64,000 nucleotides of DNA, from positions 4,216,001-4,280,000 of the forward strand of contig JAILWY010000012.1 in NCBI GenBank assembly GCA_022113835.1, in the 5' to 3' direction. Below are positions 25,012 to 37,345 of this stretch, one piece after another; within the stretch, counting starts at the first letter, position 1, and each line of letters opens with the position of its first letter. A model generated the notes under the pieces. The model was given only the letters and a program-made list of their open reading frames with translations. It was not told the DNA's origin and ran no database searches. Source of the stretch: Atopsyche davidsoni (Eukaryota > Arthropoda > Insecta > Trichoptera > Hydrobiosidae). The position numbers and the translations under genes are program-made.

Positions 25012-25256
25012 AAATACTCGAAAAATTATTTAAAAATCCAAGGTAGCTTTGCAATTCTAAACATGTTACAATCTAGCAACGCCTATAATAAAAGCGACAC
25101 GTTTGCACGGTTGGAGTGTCATGCGTGTACTCTGACGCATTTTAATCGAGTGAACCTCTCGAACGACCTTCAACCTGGGGGATTAATATCTGATAATGCG
25201 GTCGTATTAGGCTCCGTTAATTTGCGGGGGTGTCGATCTCAGCCATGCCCCCCCAC
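25005..25256 (+). repeat. Tandem duplication, unit 1 (about 252 bp)
   Basis: Starts AGTTGTAAATACTCGAAAAA and includes ACATGTTACAATCTAGCAAC, GGTTGGAGTGTCATGCGTGT and AATTTGCGGGGGTGTCGATC. The same sequence recurs as unit 2 immediately downstream, split by an LTR fragment. The two units differ at only a few positions over about 180 bp, so the duplication is fairly recent. The open frame of 96 codons here and its twin of 88 codons in unit 2 match because of the duplication, not because of a known protein. Confidence 0.9.
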
Positions 25257-25975
25257 AGTTGTAAATACTCGAAAAATTATTTAAAAATCCAAGGTAGTGT
25301 GGCGATGTCAATCACCCCACATTCGTATCCATTAAAGTTCAGTCTTTAAACGAGTGCATACAATGTAATATTGTTCCACGTGTAACGAGAACCAATAACG
25401 CAATATTGTTTACTCATCGGAAAAGGAATTCGCGTATCAGCAGCCACGAAATACAGGCAGCCACGATGCTGCACATTCCAATGGATGTTGCGGAGGCACG
25501 CACAAAAACTGTATATAAGTCGACCCTCAGTCACCTCTTTAGCACTCTTCTGGTACCTTCGACGTAGTAACTTCGTACTCCTAACTGTACTTCCTGAATA
25601 AAAGAACATTGCAAATTCATTCGCCGCCTTCTGATTACATTCCCACCGAAAGATTGAAGCAGTTGGTGTCACCTCAACCATTCCTGGCGAACCTGACACC
25701 ATCATTAACAACAAAGGCGAAATTGGTGACCCCGACGTGATCAAACTTCAATCAATTACATCATTAAGGCGAAAGAAGCATTGATATTCTAAACATGTTA
25801 CAATCTAGCAACGCCTATAATAAAAGCGACATGTTTGCACGGTTGGAGTGTCATGCGTGTACTCTGACGCATTTTAATCGAGTGAACCTCTCGAACGACC
25901 TTCAACCTGGGGGATTAATATCTGATAATGCGGTCGTATTAGGGTTCGTTAATTTGCGGGGGTGTCGATCTCGGC
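25257..25975 (+). repeat. Tandem duplication, unit 2, interrupted by LTR fragment
   Basis: Unit 2 begins AGTTGTAAATACTCGAAAAA at 25257, breaks at 25297 after CCAAGGTAG, and resumes at about 25781 with GCATTGATATTCTAAACATG, running to GGGGGTGTCGATCTC. Beyond it the sequence becomes unique and GC-rich (to about 26060). Confidence 0.87.
25298..25780 (+). mobile_element. LTR retrotransposon fragment: LTR plus primer-binding site
   Basis: Starts TGTGGCGATG, as LTRs do with TG. It contains a TATA box (TATATAAG, 25512-25519) and a polyA signal (AATAAA, 25597-25602), in the U3-R-U5 order expected of an LTR. Downstream at 25724-25741 is TGGTGACCCCGACGTGAT, complementary to the 3' end of insect tRNA-Trp including CCA, so it reads as the minus-strand primer-binding site. 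The LTR probably ends shortly before 25722. Only about 40 bp follow the primer site; no gag or pol is present. A Ty3/gypsy-type element is likely, though BEL/Pao is possible. The fragment inserted in unit 2 of the tandem duplication and is absent from unit 1. Confidence 0.75.
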
Positions 25976-26060
25976 CGGGCCGCCCACCGTCGAGTGCAGG
26001 CGATTGTCCGCCGCCCCCATCCATTGTCACCCTCCCGGTAAGGGTGGGTTCGTGGACATA

Positions 26061-29000
26061 AATGACCCGTACGTAATCCTCTTTAATATTTTCTCAAGCC
26101 TTGCCCATTAACAATGTTCGCCATGGGAAATATACGGCGGCACCATATTGTGTTGTGTAAACCGTTTGTCTCTACCGGTTCGGTTTATTTATATATTGAA
26201 AGGAGAATAAATCTCAACGCGCTATTTCAAACCTACTTAAACACAATGCTCAGTTTAAATTTACAGCCTCACCCCGCTGCGTATAAATTTTCCCATTTTC
26301 AAACAAAATCGTTTTGATATAATATATATATATATATATATATAATTTTTCAGTGTCTTTTTACAAAATAACTTTGATTGGAATCACAAGGGGCGGAAAA
26401 TCAAATTATTCTGTTGGGAGTAATTTCTCGGTGCCAGGTTCATTCAAGTGGTGCCGATAAATTTTTACCTCAAAACTTTAAGACAATAAAGTCTGCAAAG
26501 ATAGAATTTTAAACTAGGGCAGTGATAAATTCTCGCGTACATACAGTCCTGTGACTGGAGCAACCGCGACACTCGCGCTGGAAATTATGGCCCATTTGGT
26601 GCGTTTAACATAGGCCGCTTCATATAGCAGTTTGTTTTTATACGTTTACTATCTCCTATCTATTGAGGAAGCGATAAATTACTGGTAATGTTCTCGAACG
26701 TTCTCACCTTGTTAATTTCCAGAAATGTTACTAACTTCTGACTGATTTTAGTAGCTGACTGGAAGTCTGCAGACGTTTCCTTTTCCGATAATATTTCATT
26801 GATATATTTTTCAGCCAAAAACGGTTTTTATCGAGGAAAATAAAAATGTATTCTTATATAATTCACATAATATAAAAAAACAATATTTACTATCAATAGA
26901 AAATTATTTTTTTTAAATTTATATTTTTCGTCAATCACTTTACTAAGAACTCAATTTGTTTGAATACACTTTATATTAATGATATTTATTTTTAACATAG
27001 AATAATCAACAAATTACAGATAAAATTTACGGTTTGATGTTCAAACCTACCAAACCAAAAGAATATTGCTTTTATTATTTCAAAACAGATTTACGTTCAA
27101 AATAAATTATAATCTGTGCACCGTATCAAACTTTCGTTGGACTGTATTCTAAAGGGATCTATGACAAAAGACGCAAACTTCACGGATTTAATTATTCCTT
27201 TCCAGTGCAGTCTCGGCCCCGAACCGGAATAATTTAATTGTCCAGACCTCCCCGATAATGCACCGCAACTTGGGCCGAGTTGTTATTTCCCTTAAAGCTA
27301 CGCCAAATCGAATTATCTCTCCACCCCTCCGGGCCGGAGATATATTTGTTGACTATTCATAAATCTCCGTGCCATTACTTTAATCAGGCGAGGACTTGGC
27401 TACTTACAGATTTTCCTTTGAGTGCATAACTCCTCCCGGATTTATTCCTCCGCCGATTGTCTTTTTCCATTTTAAAAGGCTGCATTAATTTATTTCTGAA
27501 TTATTTATAGGATGCGTGTGGGTCGGGTCTTTTAATATCCTCGCTGCTGATATACTGGAAAGTTATGATGATTCTAGCACCATCTGCTCCATGGTTGCGT
27601 CAATTTTCCCTTTATTTTCGTTTATTTTGATCTTCATAAGTCTTCAGGATATTTTTTTATTCAACCGATATTACTAAGATAACACTGAGAAAATGTTTAT
27701 ATAGTATATATTTAAATAACTTTATAAAGTAAATATAGTTTTCTTCTCACTTCCCACTTTTTGTGTTAAATAATTAAAATATTTGTCAAAAATATAACAA
27801 GAATAAATGTATCCAATCCAATTATTATGTTTAAAAAAATTATATCTTTACAATATTTTATTAAATGATTCGTAATGTAAATAGATAATACGCGTTATTT
27901 TAAGGAAATTAAATATCTGTGTGATAGCGATGATACTTGCTTCTTTCTACTCACCTCATAACGAATGTCGACCAGGTTTTTTTAAGAATCAGCGATAAAT
28001 TAAATTCAATGGAGTACAATCAATAAACCCAAAGCAACGTTAGAGATTTAGATCGTAAAAAAAATCACGGAACAGCCGGCATTGTCATTCTTCGGGAAGC
28101 AGTTAATTCAATAGATACAGTTTAACAGTAACTAAGTGTATTAAACTTGTTTTATAAAAGAAAAAAACTTAAAGTAAAACTTACCTACGCTAATCCAAAA
28201 CATCGGAGGCAAAACTTGAACACAATTCCTCGGGTAAATTCAGAACAAACTGCTCTTTTAATATTAAAACTTGTGCATACAGGCATTACCGTTTATACCT
28301 TCAAGTAATCTGGTGAGCTTTTAGAAACTTTTTACTGAATCCACTGCTTTCGTTGTTCTTTATAATTCCGTCTGCAATGAAATATTATATATCTAAATAT
28401 ATAGACCTACAAAAACTCATGTCATAATCCGAAGACACAGCCTGTGTAATATTTTGAGAACACAAAAAGTCTCGTAACGCCAGTCAAAAAATAACCGAAA
28501 CGTGTTTCTATTTATTGTGTGTATATACTTTTCCGTAAATATTAGTAATAGTAACTTATTTTTATATTTCTTAAAAAGAACGATGTTACATAGTCTAAGA
28601 GAAAAATTGAACTTAAGACTAAATCTCCACCATTTAAATGAACTCCCATATAATTAAAAACAAAAGTAATTGCTATGATCTTTTTTTAAAGATACCATGG
28701 CTTTTGCAACAACATTAATGATACTTATTAATTCATTTTATTTTTATATACGCAATGAAATATTGTATAATTATAATATAATTAATTTATTCAAACTCAG
28801 TTTGCATTGGTAATGAAGATATTACTCTCAGAATACTTGGTAATTAATATCGCGTAATTCCAAACATTGGTGTGACTACCATGAAATTTTTTTTAAAATA
28901 TGTTTTTTAAATTAATAGTAATAATGATAAATAATTGCAATAACGTGGTTAAATTACTTATTCCTGGAATAACACAATGATCAAAAATATTTTGACAAAA

Positions 29001-29220
29001 TTTAGATTTATTTTAATGATCCAGACGTCCAGAGTCAATTTATTTCATCTCGAATACTTGTTCTTTAAAAAATATATTTTATCCGGTACAAAATTGATAC
29101 CCAATTTAATATTTTACGATATGTAAGTCAATATATCTAATTTATTTATTGTTATAAGTTTTATTTTGATATCACCACAGAAATAAAGGTAAAAAAATTG
29201 CTTATTTAACAAAAATAAAA
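26061..29220. other. Intron, no gene; GC-rich island 27.18-27.44 kb
   Basis: Mostly AT-rich without genes. The stretch 27180-27440 is GC-richer, with short blocks such as GGAATAATTTAATTGTCC between GC-rich segments, a texture often seen in conserved regulatory DNA. No protein similarity was seen. Confidence 0.5.
26316..26344. repeat. (AT)n microsatellite
   Basis: An uninterrupted run of alternating A and T of nearly 30 bp. Confidence 0.9.
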
Positions 29221-29286
29221 TATGTGATTAAGCACATTTTTTCATACATTGAAAACGATTAAAGAAAACTCTCAGAAAATATCATC

Positions 29287-29364
29287 GTGACTTGTGTGGG
29301 ATTCGAACCCACATCCCCAAGCTTTCATGGCCGGTGCATTTATCCAACTATGCTAACGAGCCAC
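29287..29364 (-). tRNA. tRNA-like sequence (left arm), mirror of the right arm
   Basis: Reverse complement of the plus-strand unit with one difference in the acceptor region. It carries the same A box, B box and defective anticodon loop. The two polymerase III promoters would fire away from the palindrome centre. Confidence 0.5.
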
Positions 29365-29368
29365 TGCA

Positions 29369-29446
29369 GTGGGTCGTTAGCATAGTTGGATAAATGCACC
29401 GGCCATGAAAGCTTGGGGATGTGGGTTCGAATCCCACACAAGTCAC
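29369..29446 (+). tRNA. tRNA-like sequence (right arm), probably not a functional tRNA
   Basis: Intact A box TAGCATAGTTGG (29378-29389) and B box GGTTCGAATCC (29424-29434), the RNA polymerase III internal promoter. T-arm pairing is good. The acceptor pairing is imperfect and the anticodon loop CATGAAA lacks the universal U33, so I read it as a retroposon-type tRNA relic rather than a translating tRNA. A mirror copy sits on the minus strand at 29287-29364. Confidence 0.5.
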
Positions 29447-29512
29447 GATGATATTTTCTGAGAGTTTTCTTTAATCGTTTTCAATGTATGAAAAAATGTG
29501 CTTAATCACATA

Positions 29513-32500
29513 AACATACTAATACCTGCATGGGTAAATAAAAACGCATTCTGATTGACATTAATCTAAAATTAATATAAAAATAAAATACTTGTTATAA
29601 TATTAAAAGCTGGTAACCATTTCTTATGTAATCAATCTAGTGATTGCTTCTTGCGTCAGTAGGAAAATGATAAATCGATAAGTATTGTGAAACATATAAA
29701 AACACCAGGTGATGCCAGACGCAAAGTATAAATTTTAATCACCATACGTGACAAAACAAAATGCAGACAATTTTCCACAATTTTTTATTCTCCATACATC
29801 TTCTTTATTCGTAAAAATCCATCTCTCACATATACCAGATGTTCCATAAATTCATAAACCAGAAAGTCTTGTATCAAAATACATGTAAGTACGTCTTTTT
29901 TCCCTTGAGCTCTGAGCTTTACTCTAACGTAATTCGTCTTTCAGTGATGTTTTATAACAGTTATATCATCGCTTAGCAATTTTCTGTAAGATTCACGTGA
30001 AATCACTTTTAATCAAAAGATAAAATTGTTTTGTGTGAAAATTCTTTACAAATATGTTCAGTTTTATTTATTTTTTTTAATTTCTTTGTTTTAAGTTTGG
30101 TATTTTAAACTCAAATAAGACTGGGAAGAATTAGTAGCAAGCATTCTCTCTCCTAGTAATTGTGTTTGAATTCTGACCGTTGTTTGTCTTGATCTGCGAC
30201 AAAGAGAAGTGAGGCGTGGAAGGTGCGGTTGTGAGGAGTGTTTGCACGGTTGGATGGAGGAGATTTTCAGTATGGACAAGGGAGGCTCTATCCCTACACA
30301 TATTCCCTGCAAGCCTTAATAGAACCTAAGCGTATACCTTCTTCGTGTTCCATAAGAGAAATGACAGTTTTTCAAGCTAAAATCCCAGCTTGTTTTAATA
30401 AAAAATACTGAATATGTACCAGATTCAATAATATGTTATGTACCAAGCTTAGAATCTACTGTTTATTTAAGCTACAATGAAGTCTGCCTTATTTTATTAG
30501 TGCATACGTTAATTCATCTCTACTGTGGATTTAGTTCATGTTAACAAAAACAAATATTTCATCTAGGTTTTACAATTAAAAGTTGAAAAACACTATCTTG
30601 TTGAGTTTCTTGCATAAATCGTGTCAGATTATCGCTATTACTTATCTAAAAAAATGAAATAAAACATTAATTTCGATTAACGTAGCTTGGACATCTGTAT
30701 AATAGAATTCACATAAAAATGGTATCATCAACAGAAGGAACGTGTATTTTTCTATTACTTTTCCTTATAAAATATTAATGGTACGAACATGTACAGCTTT
30801 CTCAGGAGTTGTTCTGACAGCCTCAAGTAAACTTTTCTATTATCAGCCTTAGTTGACCTTTTCAAAAAGTAATTTTCGTCTCAAGCGAAAGTATGACATT
30901 TGCCTGTACATAACATATTTCAAAGAAAACCAACATAAAAGCAATAATATCCAAAACGCATTGAAACAAAACTACAATGACGCGTTATGTTACCAACGAA
31001 AACCACACTAATTTACTACTTTTGAAATACAAAACGTAATACGCTGTTTTTTATTAATAAAAAATAGGATTTTTTTGATATGGGAAAACTGTGATTTGAT
31101 TACCATCGTTTGGTGTGAATATTTCGATATTTCACTTCGCTTTTGGTGCTGTAAACGTAAATAAGATATAATTCACACCAGCCATTTGGCTCGCAGTGCG
31201 TCCTCTCGTAGCTGTAGATACTTATTAAGGTAACAGTGATTTCATAAAATATTCAAGGGGTACGTTTATGGCTTCATGAATACTCAAGAATTTTCTTTAG
31301 TGATATTTATGACTCAATGTGAAAATATCGGTTTTATTTCCCGGGCAATCAGACTGTGCGTTGCTTTATAAAAATAAAGTATGCTTTGCAAACATTTCAA
31401 GAAATATTTTGTTAAAAAAATTATTTTTAAATATTTTATGAACCCACGTCGTTTCAATTTGATAACCTTTTTTCAGTAAAATTTTCAATATTTTATTTTA
31501 AAAATATGTTATTGAAAGAAAATAGACGAATAGTTTTTGAAATACCTTTTTTGGTACGTTTTTTTGTTGATAAAGGGTTTTCACCAGATAAAGCAGTTAA
31601 ACTCCAAAAGCGAATCCATATATTTTACCATAATACTTTTATAGCTTTGTGCTATTATAAGGGTTTTATTATATGGCGAATCTACACCATAGTCTAGACC
31701 TGGCCTTTTTCATTGTTGGTTTCACTGAAAAACGATCTACATTTATTAGGCACTCACCATATGTAAATTTCTCTAAAAATTCAATTTTGTAAATACAGAC
31801 TCAAAGCAAACTCATTTTTTACTCTTTATTATAATACACCTTCAAAACATACGCTCGTCAAGAAAAATCAATTTGCGAAATTTCCATAACCATAAAAAAA
31901 ATATTTGTCCACCGATAAAAATAGACGTCGCTTTTTTTCATCTTAATGACTATCTAAAGAATATTTTTTTTACCAGATATGATTTTATACAAATTATTTT
32001 ATAATTATTATTTATGTTTGTATGTATGTGTGTACTTTAAATATAATAGCATTTTAATACTAATAAGTTATTCATCTCCATTTTGTTTTTATATAAATAT
32101 TTATGGACCTCTCAGTCAGCCGAAATGACCTGCTGTTTGCCTTTTGCTGTATATATGTTCTATTTATCACATCTGTAACTCGCGCCTGAAAACAAATTCA
32201 CGGGATGAATCCAAGATGTTATACAACCTTACAAATCAGTGAACAAGGCAATAACTTCACAATATAAATAATTGTTATTTACATAAAACAGCAGATTATC
32301 CTTATGTTAAAAGCTGGTTGTGCTGAATTTCAGGTGCAGATTTAGTTTGATTTCCGCCTTTGTATTTTGTGAAAAAAATTATTATTTTTTTTTTCATTCC
32401 AACTGAATCCCCCACTTATAAGGGTAAATATAATGTCACGATGTAAACAAAAAAGCACCATGCTTTCACTACATACAATATTTCAATTCAAGCTCATATT

Positions 32501-35144
32501 GACCCCTCGTCGTGGCACAAAAACCTGACCTTCCATCCCTCTACTCTGCCATCAATACTTCATGCTACATTGTTCAGAACAAGACTCGGGGGTCCTGACG
32601 CCCGTTTGTCAGCCCCTACTCGGGCCAGCCCTGTGAGAAACAGACGTCGTAATCTTAAACAATTTAGGTCCGGACAGCTCCCTCCGTGCCTGAGTACACG
32701 GCTTACCCCCGTCCCCTCGACTTACTTAGAAATAAGTGTTGAATGAATTCAGTATTATGCTTCGGTTTTACGTGTCATTCTTCTTCAGTGCACTGTAATG
32801 AGTTTTAATTCTTAATATATTGTGGACTGTTACAAAGAGAGAAACGCGAAGGCTCTGTTTTAATGATACAAAAGAGTTTCTTTGTTCTTTCGTTTATTTA
32901 TAGCGAAGGTCCCGACCAGAAAATGCTTCACATTTTTGTGGACGATCTCGTTTGAGAAAATTTACGTTAGCTTTTTGTATTCTGAGAAAAGGTTTACGTC
33001 GTTCCTTTAATTTATTACAAATTCTATTTGAAAAGTTAATACTTATTGAAACTTTAGACAGTACTTACAATTTTGGAAATAATATTTTCTCTCTTGTTAT
33101 TTACAAAGGACACGATTTTCTTCTTTGCGAAATTCGCAAAGTAGTTTATATAAAACCTAAATTTAGTGCTGGAGGAAATTTTAAGATTATCAATTTTGTA
33201 TGCTTTTATTTTAAGGGATTTACCGGTTTATATTCTCGTAGAACGTTTAACATATTATTTATTAAAATATTTATTGGAAATAAAGAACAACGTATTTAAA
33301 ATGGCGAACTTATCGAATATATCACCTGTTTAACCACCGCGAAACGTTCCCAAGTAGGTGGGAATTGAATCAGGCGAGCTCCCTTTTTTTTCATTTTGGC
33401 GTACATTTTCGCGCTTTCAATGATCTCATACAATTTATCGGATGAATTTCACGGGGGATTTATTTCTAAGAACCTTCGAGGCATTGTAATAGAGTATGAA
33501 AAAAATGAGAAACCTACCGAAGTGCAAGTAATTGTATCGGCCATAAAGCGCGATGGGCACTCTCCCCGCAACCCTCGTGTGACGTCAGACTCTACATACA
33601 TTATTGCGGCCGTGATAATAAAAGTTGACTTGCAAAATATTTATCGGGACGGCGTCCACAGAAAATATTGGAAAAGGCTGCTAACGTTTTAAATTCATAT
33701 TTGTTATTGAAAAACATGCTCGGTGGGCGAAAATATATTGCTGTATATTTTTTAACAGAAAAAAACGAGTAATCCCTTTTTTTAAAGCGTATTTGTGAAA
33801 ACAGTGCTATATTAATTGAAACTACAGGTCTTATAACGAATACCTAATAAAGCATTTATATTTTTTTATAAGATTGTTTTTTGGTTTCAGTGTTTGTTTT
33901 CATAATGAATTCGGATTCAAAATACACATTTTTAATAATCACGTATAAAATATTTTTTAAATAAATCTTGGCAAAAAAAATAGAGTTCATTTTAATTGGA
34001 AACGTGAGTTATATTACATTTTAATATATATTCAAGCTTCAACTCAGTGCTCGCACAAGCATCGAAAAATTAAATTAATTACTCGAATCTCTATTTTGGT
34101 GCGTATGTAAAGAGACACTAATCTTGTTTTAATTTGATAAAGCGCTGAAAAATTGAGGCATGAATATTTTCAGAGAGTACAATATCAATGATGTAAAAAT
34201 AACAAAAAAACAGCACCAAAGTGCTTGCTCTCGGCTTTGCTTTATAATTACAAAAAAATTTACACAGATTACGTTTACACCCAACTAACTTGTTATCACG
34301 TAGATTTTTTTAATGCTTGTGAAATGAAAAAAGGGACGAGGAGACGGCGATTCATCTGCGGCACGTCCCGGCCGGCGTGCGTTTGCGATCTGTCCGAAAA
34401 GTTTTAATTTATTAGAGATGCGGAGTGGCGACTGTCGCGGGCAGTTATTTGTCGGCGACCTGATCATGCCGCCATGACACTCTGAGGGTCCATCTGACGA
34501 CAGTGCTTAGCGCCTCCGGATATTTTATATTTTAAATTTTTCAAAACCGTCGCCGGAGCCGCTGTGGACGCGGCGCGCTCGCTTTCCCTGCGATAATACT
34601 GTTTGCGCTGTAAATCCGCTCCTGTGTATATACTCAGTGTGTTACGAAAACATCCGATAATGTCTACTTTGTATCGTCCTTGTACTGTAAATAAACTTGA
34701 AAAACATATTCAAATTTTAAAATAAGGTATTCGCTGAGCAATAACCGCTGTAAGAGCGGTGGAGTGTTTGTCTGCAGACAGGGTTTAAAAATGTTTTCTG
34801 AAATGCTGTCACTATACTTTTAGTTGCTCACTTTTAACATAACATATATATTTATGTGTGTATGTATGTACGACTTCTTAAGTTGTTATTGTTCAATTTA
34901 ATTCCTCAAACACATCAAATAAACATTTTGAAAAAAAAAAAAAAAAAAGTACTCTTCTTATCCGAGACCGAAACTTTGCGAAAAAGAGAGACAAAAGATA
35001 AAGTATGCTTTTACAAAATAAGAAATCTCCCTTTGTTACGGCCGCCCTCCAAACGAGGAAGTAGAAACGAGCTCATCATTAAAATGCTTTTCCATTTTCC
35101 CCCGCTACTTATCATATCCCATGTAGATTTCAGTCGCATTAATT
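29513..35144. other. Intron upstream of the CadN exon; GC-rich islands at 33.33-33.68 and 34.34-34.61 kb
   Basis: No second cadherin exon was found here. GC-richer islands at about 33330-33680 and 34340-34610 are the nearest such islands upstream of the exon; their short frames match nothing. An 18-A run lies at 34931-34948. A moderately GC-rich patch at 32500-32720 is also unassigned. Confidence 0.5.
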
Positions 35145-35161
35145 TTGTATTTTCTTTCCAG
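35145..35161 (+). promoter_or_regulatory. 3' splice acceptor of the CadN exon
   Basis: A T-rich tract (ttgtattttctttcc) is followed directly by AG at 35160-35161. Splicing here gives the phase-1 entry that makes the downstream reading VTKF, matching the cadherin frame. An open frame runs further upstream in another reading but does not look like cadherin. Confidence 0.85.
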
Positions 35162-35305
35162 TGACAAAATTTATTCGGATTGGAATCGCGGATAAGAACG
35201 ACAACCCGCCGTACTTCGACAAGGCGCTCTACGAGGCGGAAGTCGACGAGAATGAGGACATCCAGCACACCGTACTTACTGTCACCGCCAAAGATCACGA
35301 TGAAT
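35162..35305 (+). CDS. CadN: Internal exon of an N-cadherin (CadN-type) gene
   Basis: Classical N-cadherin is a single-pass membrane protein for calcium-dependent homophilic adhesion, used in insects for axon targeting and neuronal adhesion. The exon is 144 nt and encodes 48 residue positions. It starts with the last two bases of a Val codon and ends with the first base of the next codon, so both boundaries are phase 1 and the exon can be skipped or swapped without a frameshift. The translation begins VTKFIRIGIADKNDNPPYFD: the end of one extracellular cadherin repeat, the DxNDNPP calcium-binding linker, then the start of the next repeat. VDENED and AKDHDE follow, the latter in the position of the DxD calcium site. 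The acceptor (ttttctttccag) and donor (gtaagt) are strong. The exon is GC-richer than its flanks. It resembles the Drosophila CadN segment I remember almost residue for residue; no other exon of the gene was found in the window. Confidence 0.93.
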
Positions 35306-35311
35306 GTAAGT
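35306..35311 (+). promoter_or_regulatory. 5' splice donor of the CadN exon
   Basis: GTAAGT follows GAA-T, a perfect match to the donor consensus. Past it the reading frame loses cadherin similarity and soon stops, which places the exon end here. Confidence 0.87.
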
Positions 35312-36829
35312 CCCTTTTAATTCTGAAATATGCGTACCTTCGTATATAAACCACTCGCCCTGGGCCCACGTTTCATGTGAAAATAAAAAAAATTGCCGAC
35401 AAATGCCTACATGAAAAAAATTCAAGTCTTATATAATGTCAATTAGAATCCTTATTGGATTGTATTAATATATCAAAGAGGTTAAATCAATTAACATGTG
35501 AGGCTTCATCTGCGGTTCTTGTTTTACCAAAAATATTCTTAAGAAATTCAGAACGTTTATATTTTATTAAATAAATAACTTTTTATTTAGTTTTTGAGAA
35601 AAAACATATTTCATTTATTTACGCAATAAAAGTTAATTTTACTCAACTACTTCTATTGGGCTATTTTGATGATTTCTAATTTAGTTATTTTTTCTGCTTT
35701 ATTTTAATAGAAATAAGTTATTAAAATCAAACCCTCAATATTTATGGTCTTAATTAGAAACACTTCTTGTTTTGTTGTAAATTCAAACTATTTTAATATA
35801 ATAGGATATTACGGCAAATATACGGCAACTCGCGAGTATTTCAAATCTTTTATGAGTGATCTATTTTAAAAACTCACCTAATAGGAATTAAAAATATTTT
35901 CATTTAACTCTCTGGTGCTGTGAATTGAGTGCTACCAACAAAATCTTTACGAAATTTCCAAAAAATCACAGAAATATTTTTTTAATTAAAACCTAAACTT
36001 CATGCTGGAGCCATCTTTATTCGATGAGTTTCTTGTTCGTAACTCCCGTGCTTTCCATATTTGTTCATAATCAACGCTTCAATAAAGTCTTCCTCGAAAG
36101 GTTTCACCCTAATTATTACGTTCTCGGAAACATAAATAACATCGAATGTTTACAAACAATTAAAGCTATTTATACTCTTACATAATTCGCTATTATTTCA
36201 AAGGATTATTTGCTGTTAATTTTACACATTTAAATATTTAACATATACATCTTGTAACCTTGCGCTAAGTCAACGTAATTTATGTCTGTCGTTTCAAACA
36301 GTTTTTTTATCTACAACTAAACAGTCTCACTAAACTCGGCATATTGTAAGAAAACTAAAGACTTGGTATTTCAGAGAACTTAAAAATGTTTTTTTAAAAA
36401 ATTGAGTATTTAAATATAAAAAAGTTATATAATTTATCACATAAAATGACAGTCTTTTTTAAGCGTAATATTATGGTGGGTTACTTCAAAAGTTGTGCCT
36501 TTATTTTCAATAAGAAAATTTGATAATCCGAGGTAAAACTAAAAAGTTTTGAAATATAACGAATTTAATCTTGAGAACCTTCAGATTACCCGGACCTATA
36601 TAAATTGAATGAATATCCAATTGTTGGTATTTATTTTATCCTTTAGTTAATGAAAAATAGGCACTGAGCAGAATATTTGTATAGGAGATCAACTACATCG
36701 TCATGGCATAGTTTCCGTTCATCAGGGCGTCATTTAACATGTTTATAGAAAAAATAATGACTCGACATAGGATCACGACACGTATATATGAGATTTATCT
36801 TATGTGAGCATAAAGGTGTCTTTTTCGTC
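35312..36829. other. Intron downstream of the CadN exon, AT-rich
   Basis: AT-rich with no repeat or gene that I recognise. No duplicate of the exon was seen. Confidence 0.5.
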
Positions 36830-37190
36830 GGGTGCTTCTTCTTAGATGAGGTTGGCGAACATCTCACTGACCATAAATTTATGCTGAGCCAGTGTTCATG
36901 GTTTTCATAGGGAAAATAGTGTAATGAGTTCCCGGATCTTTTTACATCGTAATTTTATATTGGAAGGAAAATTCTGCGTATTGCTGCTACCCTATAGCGT
37001 TATTATATAATTCTTTTGTTACAAGCCTCTGGTGTTAAGATCTGATGCTTTTTCTGCAGCAGGTTACAGAAACAATAGCGGGAACCCACCTCGACAAGGT
37101 ACCTCGAGAGCACATCCCTTCACAATAATTCCAAGTCCACTACTCCATTAACGATTATTTACACACTCTCAGGTAGAGAGGCTGAGAGGA
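36830..37190 (+). repeat. R2 dispersed repeat, copy D
   Basis: Contains ACATCTCACTGACCATAAAT, GAGCCAGTGTTCATGG, TTATTATATAATTCTTTTGT, GATGCTTTTTCTGCAGCAGG and TTTACACACTCTCAGGTA. It is more diverged than copies A and B and retains a middle portion (about 37066-37130) not present in them. It lies about 12 kb from the A/B/C cluster, so R2 is dispersed and not only a local duplication. Confidence 0.8.
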
Positions 37191-37329
37191 TGACTCTAAA
37201 CCGATTTTAAGTAAAACAGACAAACTTTTCAGATCCGAATTGAAAAAATAACCGCAATTACAAAATCTCAAATACCTGTAAAATTGGATTTAAATAAAAT
37301 ATAACTATAAACCTTATGGTTTATCCTTG

Positions 37330-37345
37330 TTAGGTTAGGTTAGGT
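37330..37345 (+). repeat. Short TTAGG repeat
   Basis: GTTAGGTTAGGTTAGG, three units of the insect telomere pentamer inside the intron. Similar but shorter runs are in the array at 1.5-2.2 kb. Too short to be a telomeric array; likely an interstitial remnant or chance. Confidence 0.7.

Larger units (their letters stand above)
29221..29512. mobile_element. 292-bp near-perfect palindrome of two head-to-head tRNA-like units
   Basis: Two 146-bp arms meet at CCACTG|CAGTGG (29366/29367) with essentially no spacer; one mismatch was seen near the centre. Each arm consists of a tRNA-like sequence of 78 nt (minus strand 29287-29364, plus strand 29369-29446) and a 3' tail ending ATGTGCTTAATCACATA. Each arm matches the 3' half of the element at 42651-43092 (tRNA-like part plus tail). 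Upstream hairpin and linker sequence are missing, so this is a head-to-head joining of two 3' halves at the tRNA 5' end. No clear target duplication was found. DNA like this can extrude a cruciform. Confidence 0.9.

Noticed and set aside
30091..30312. 73-codon minus-strand frame
   Set aside because: No domain, and AT-rich flanks without gene structure.
33396..33692. 98-codon frame upstream of the CadN exon
   Set aside because: Translation has no cadherin motifs (no DxNDNPP, no DRE, no LDRE) and no matching splice sites in phase 1.
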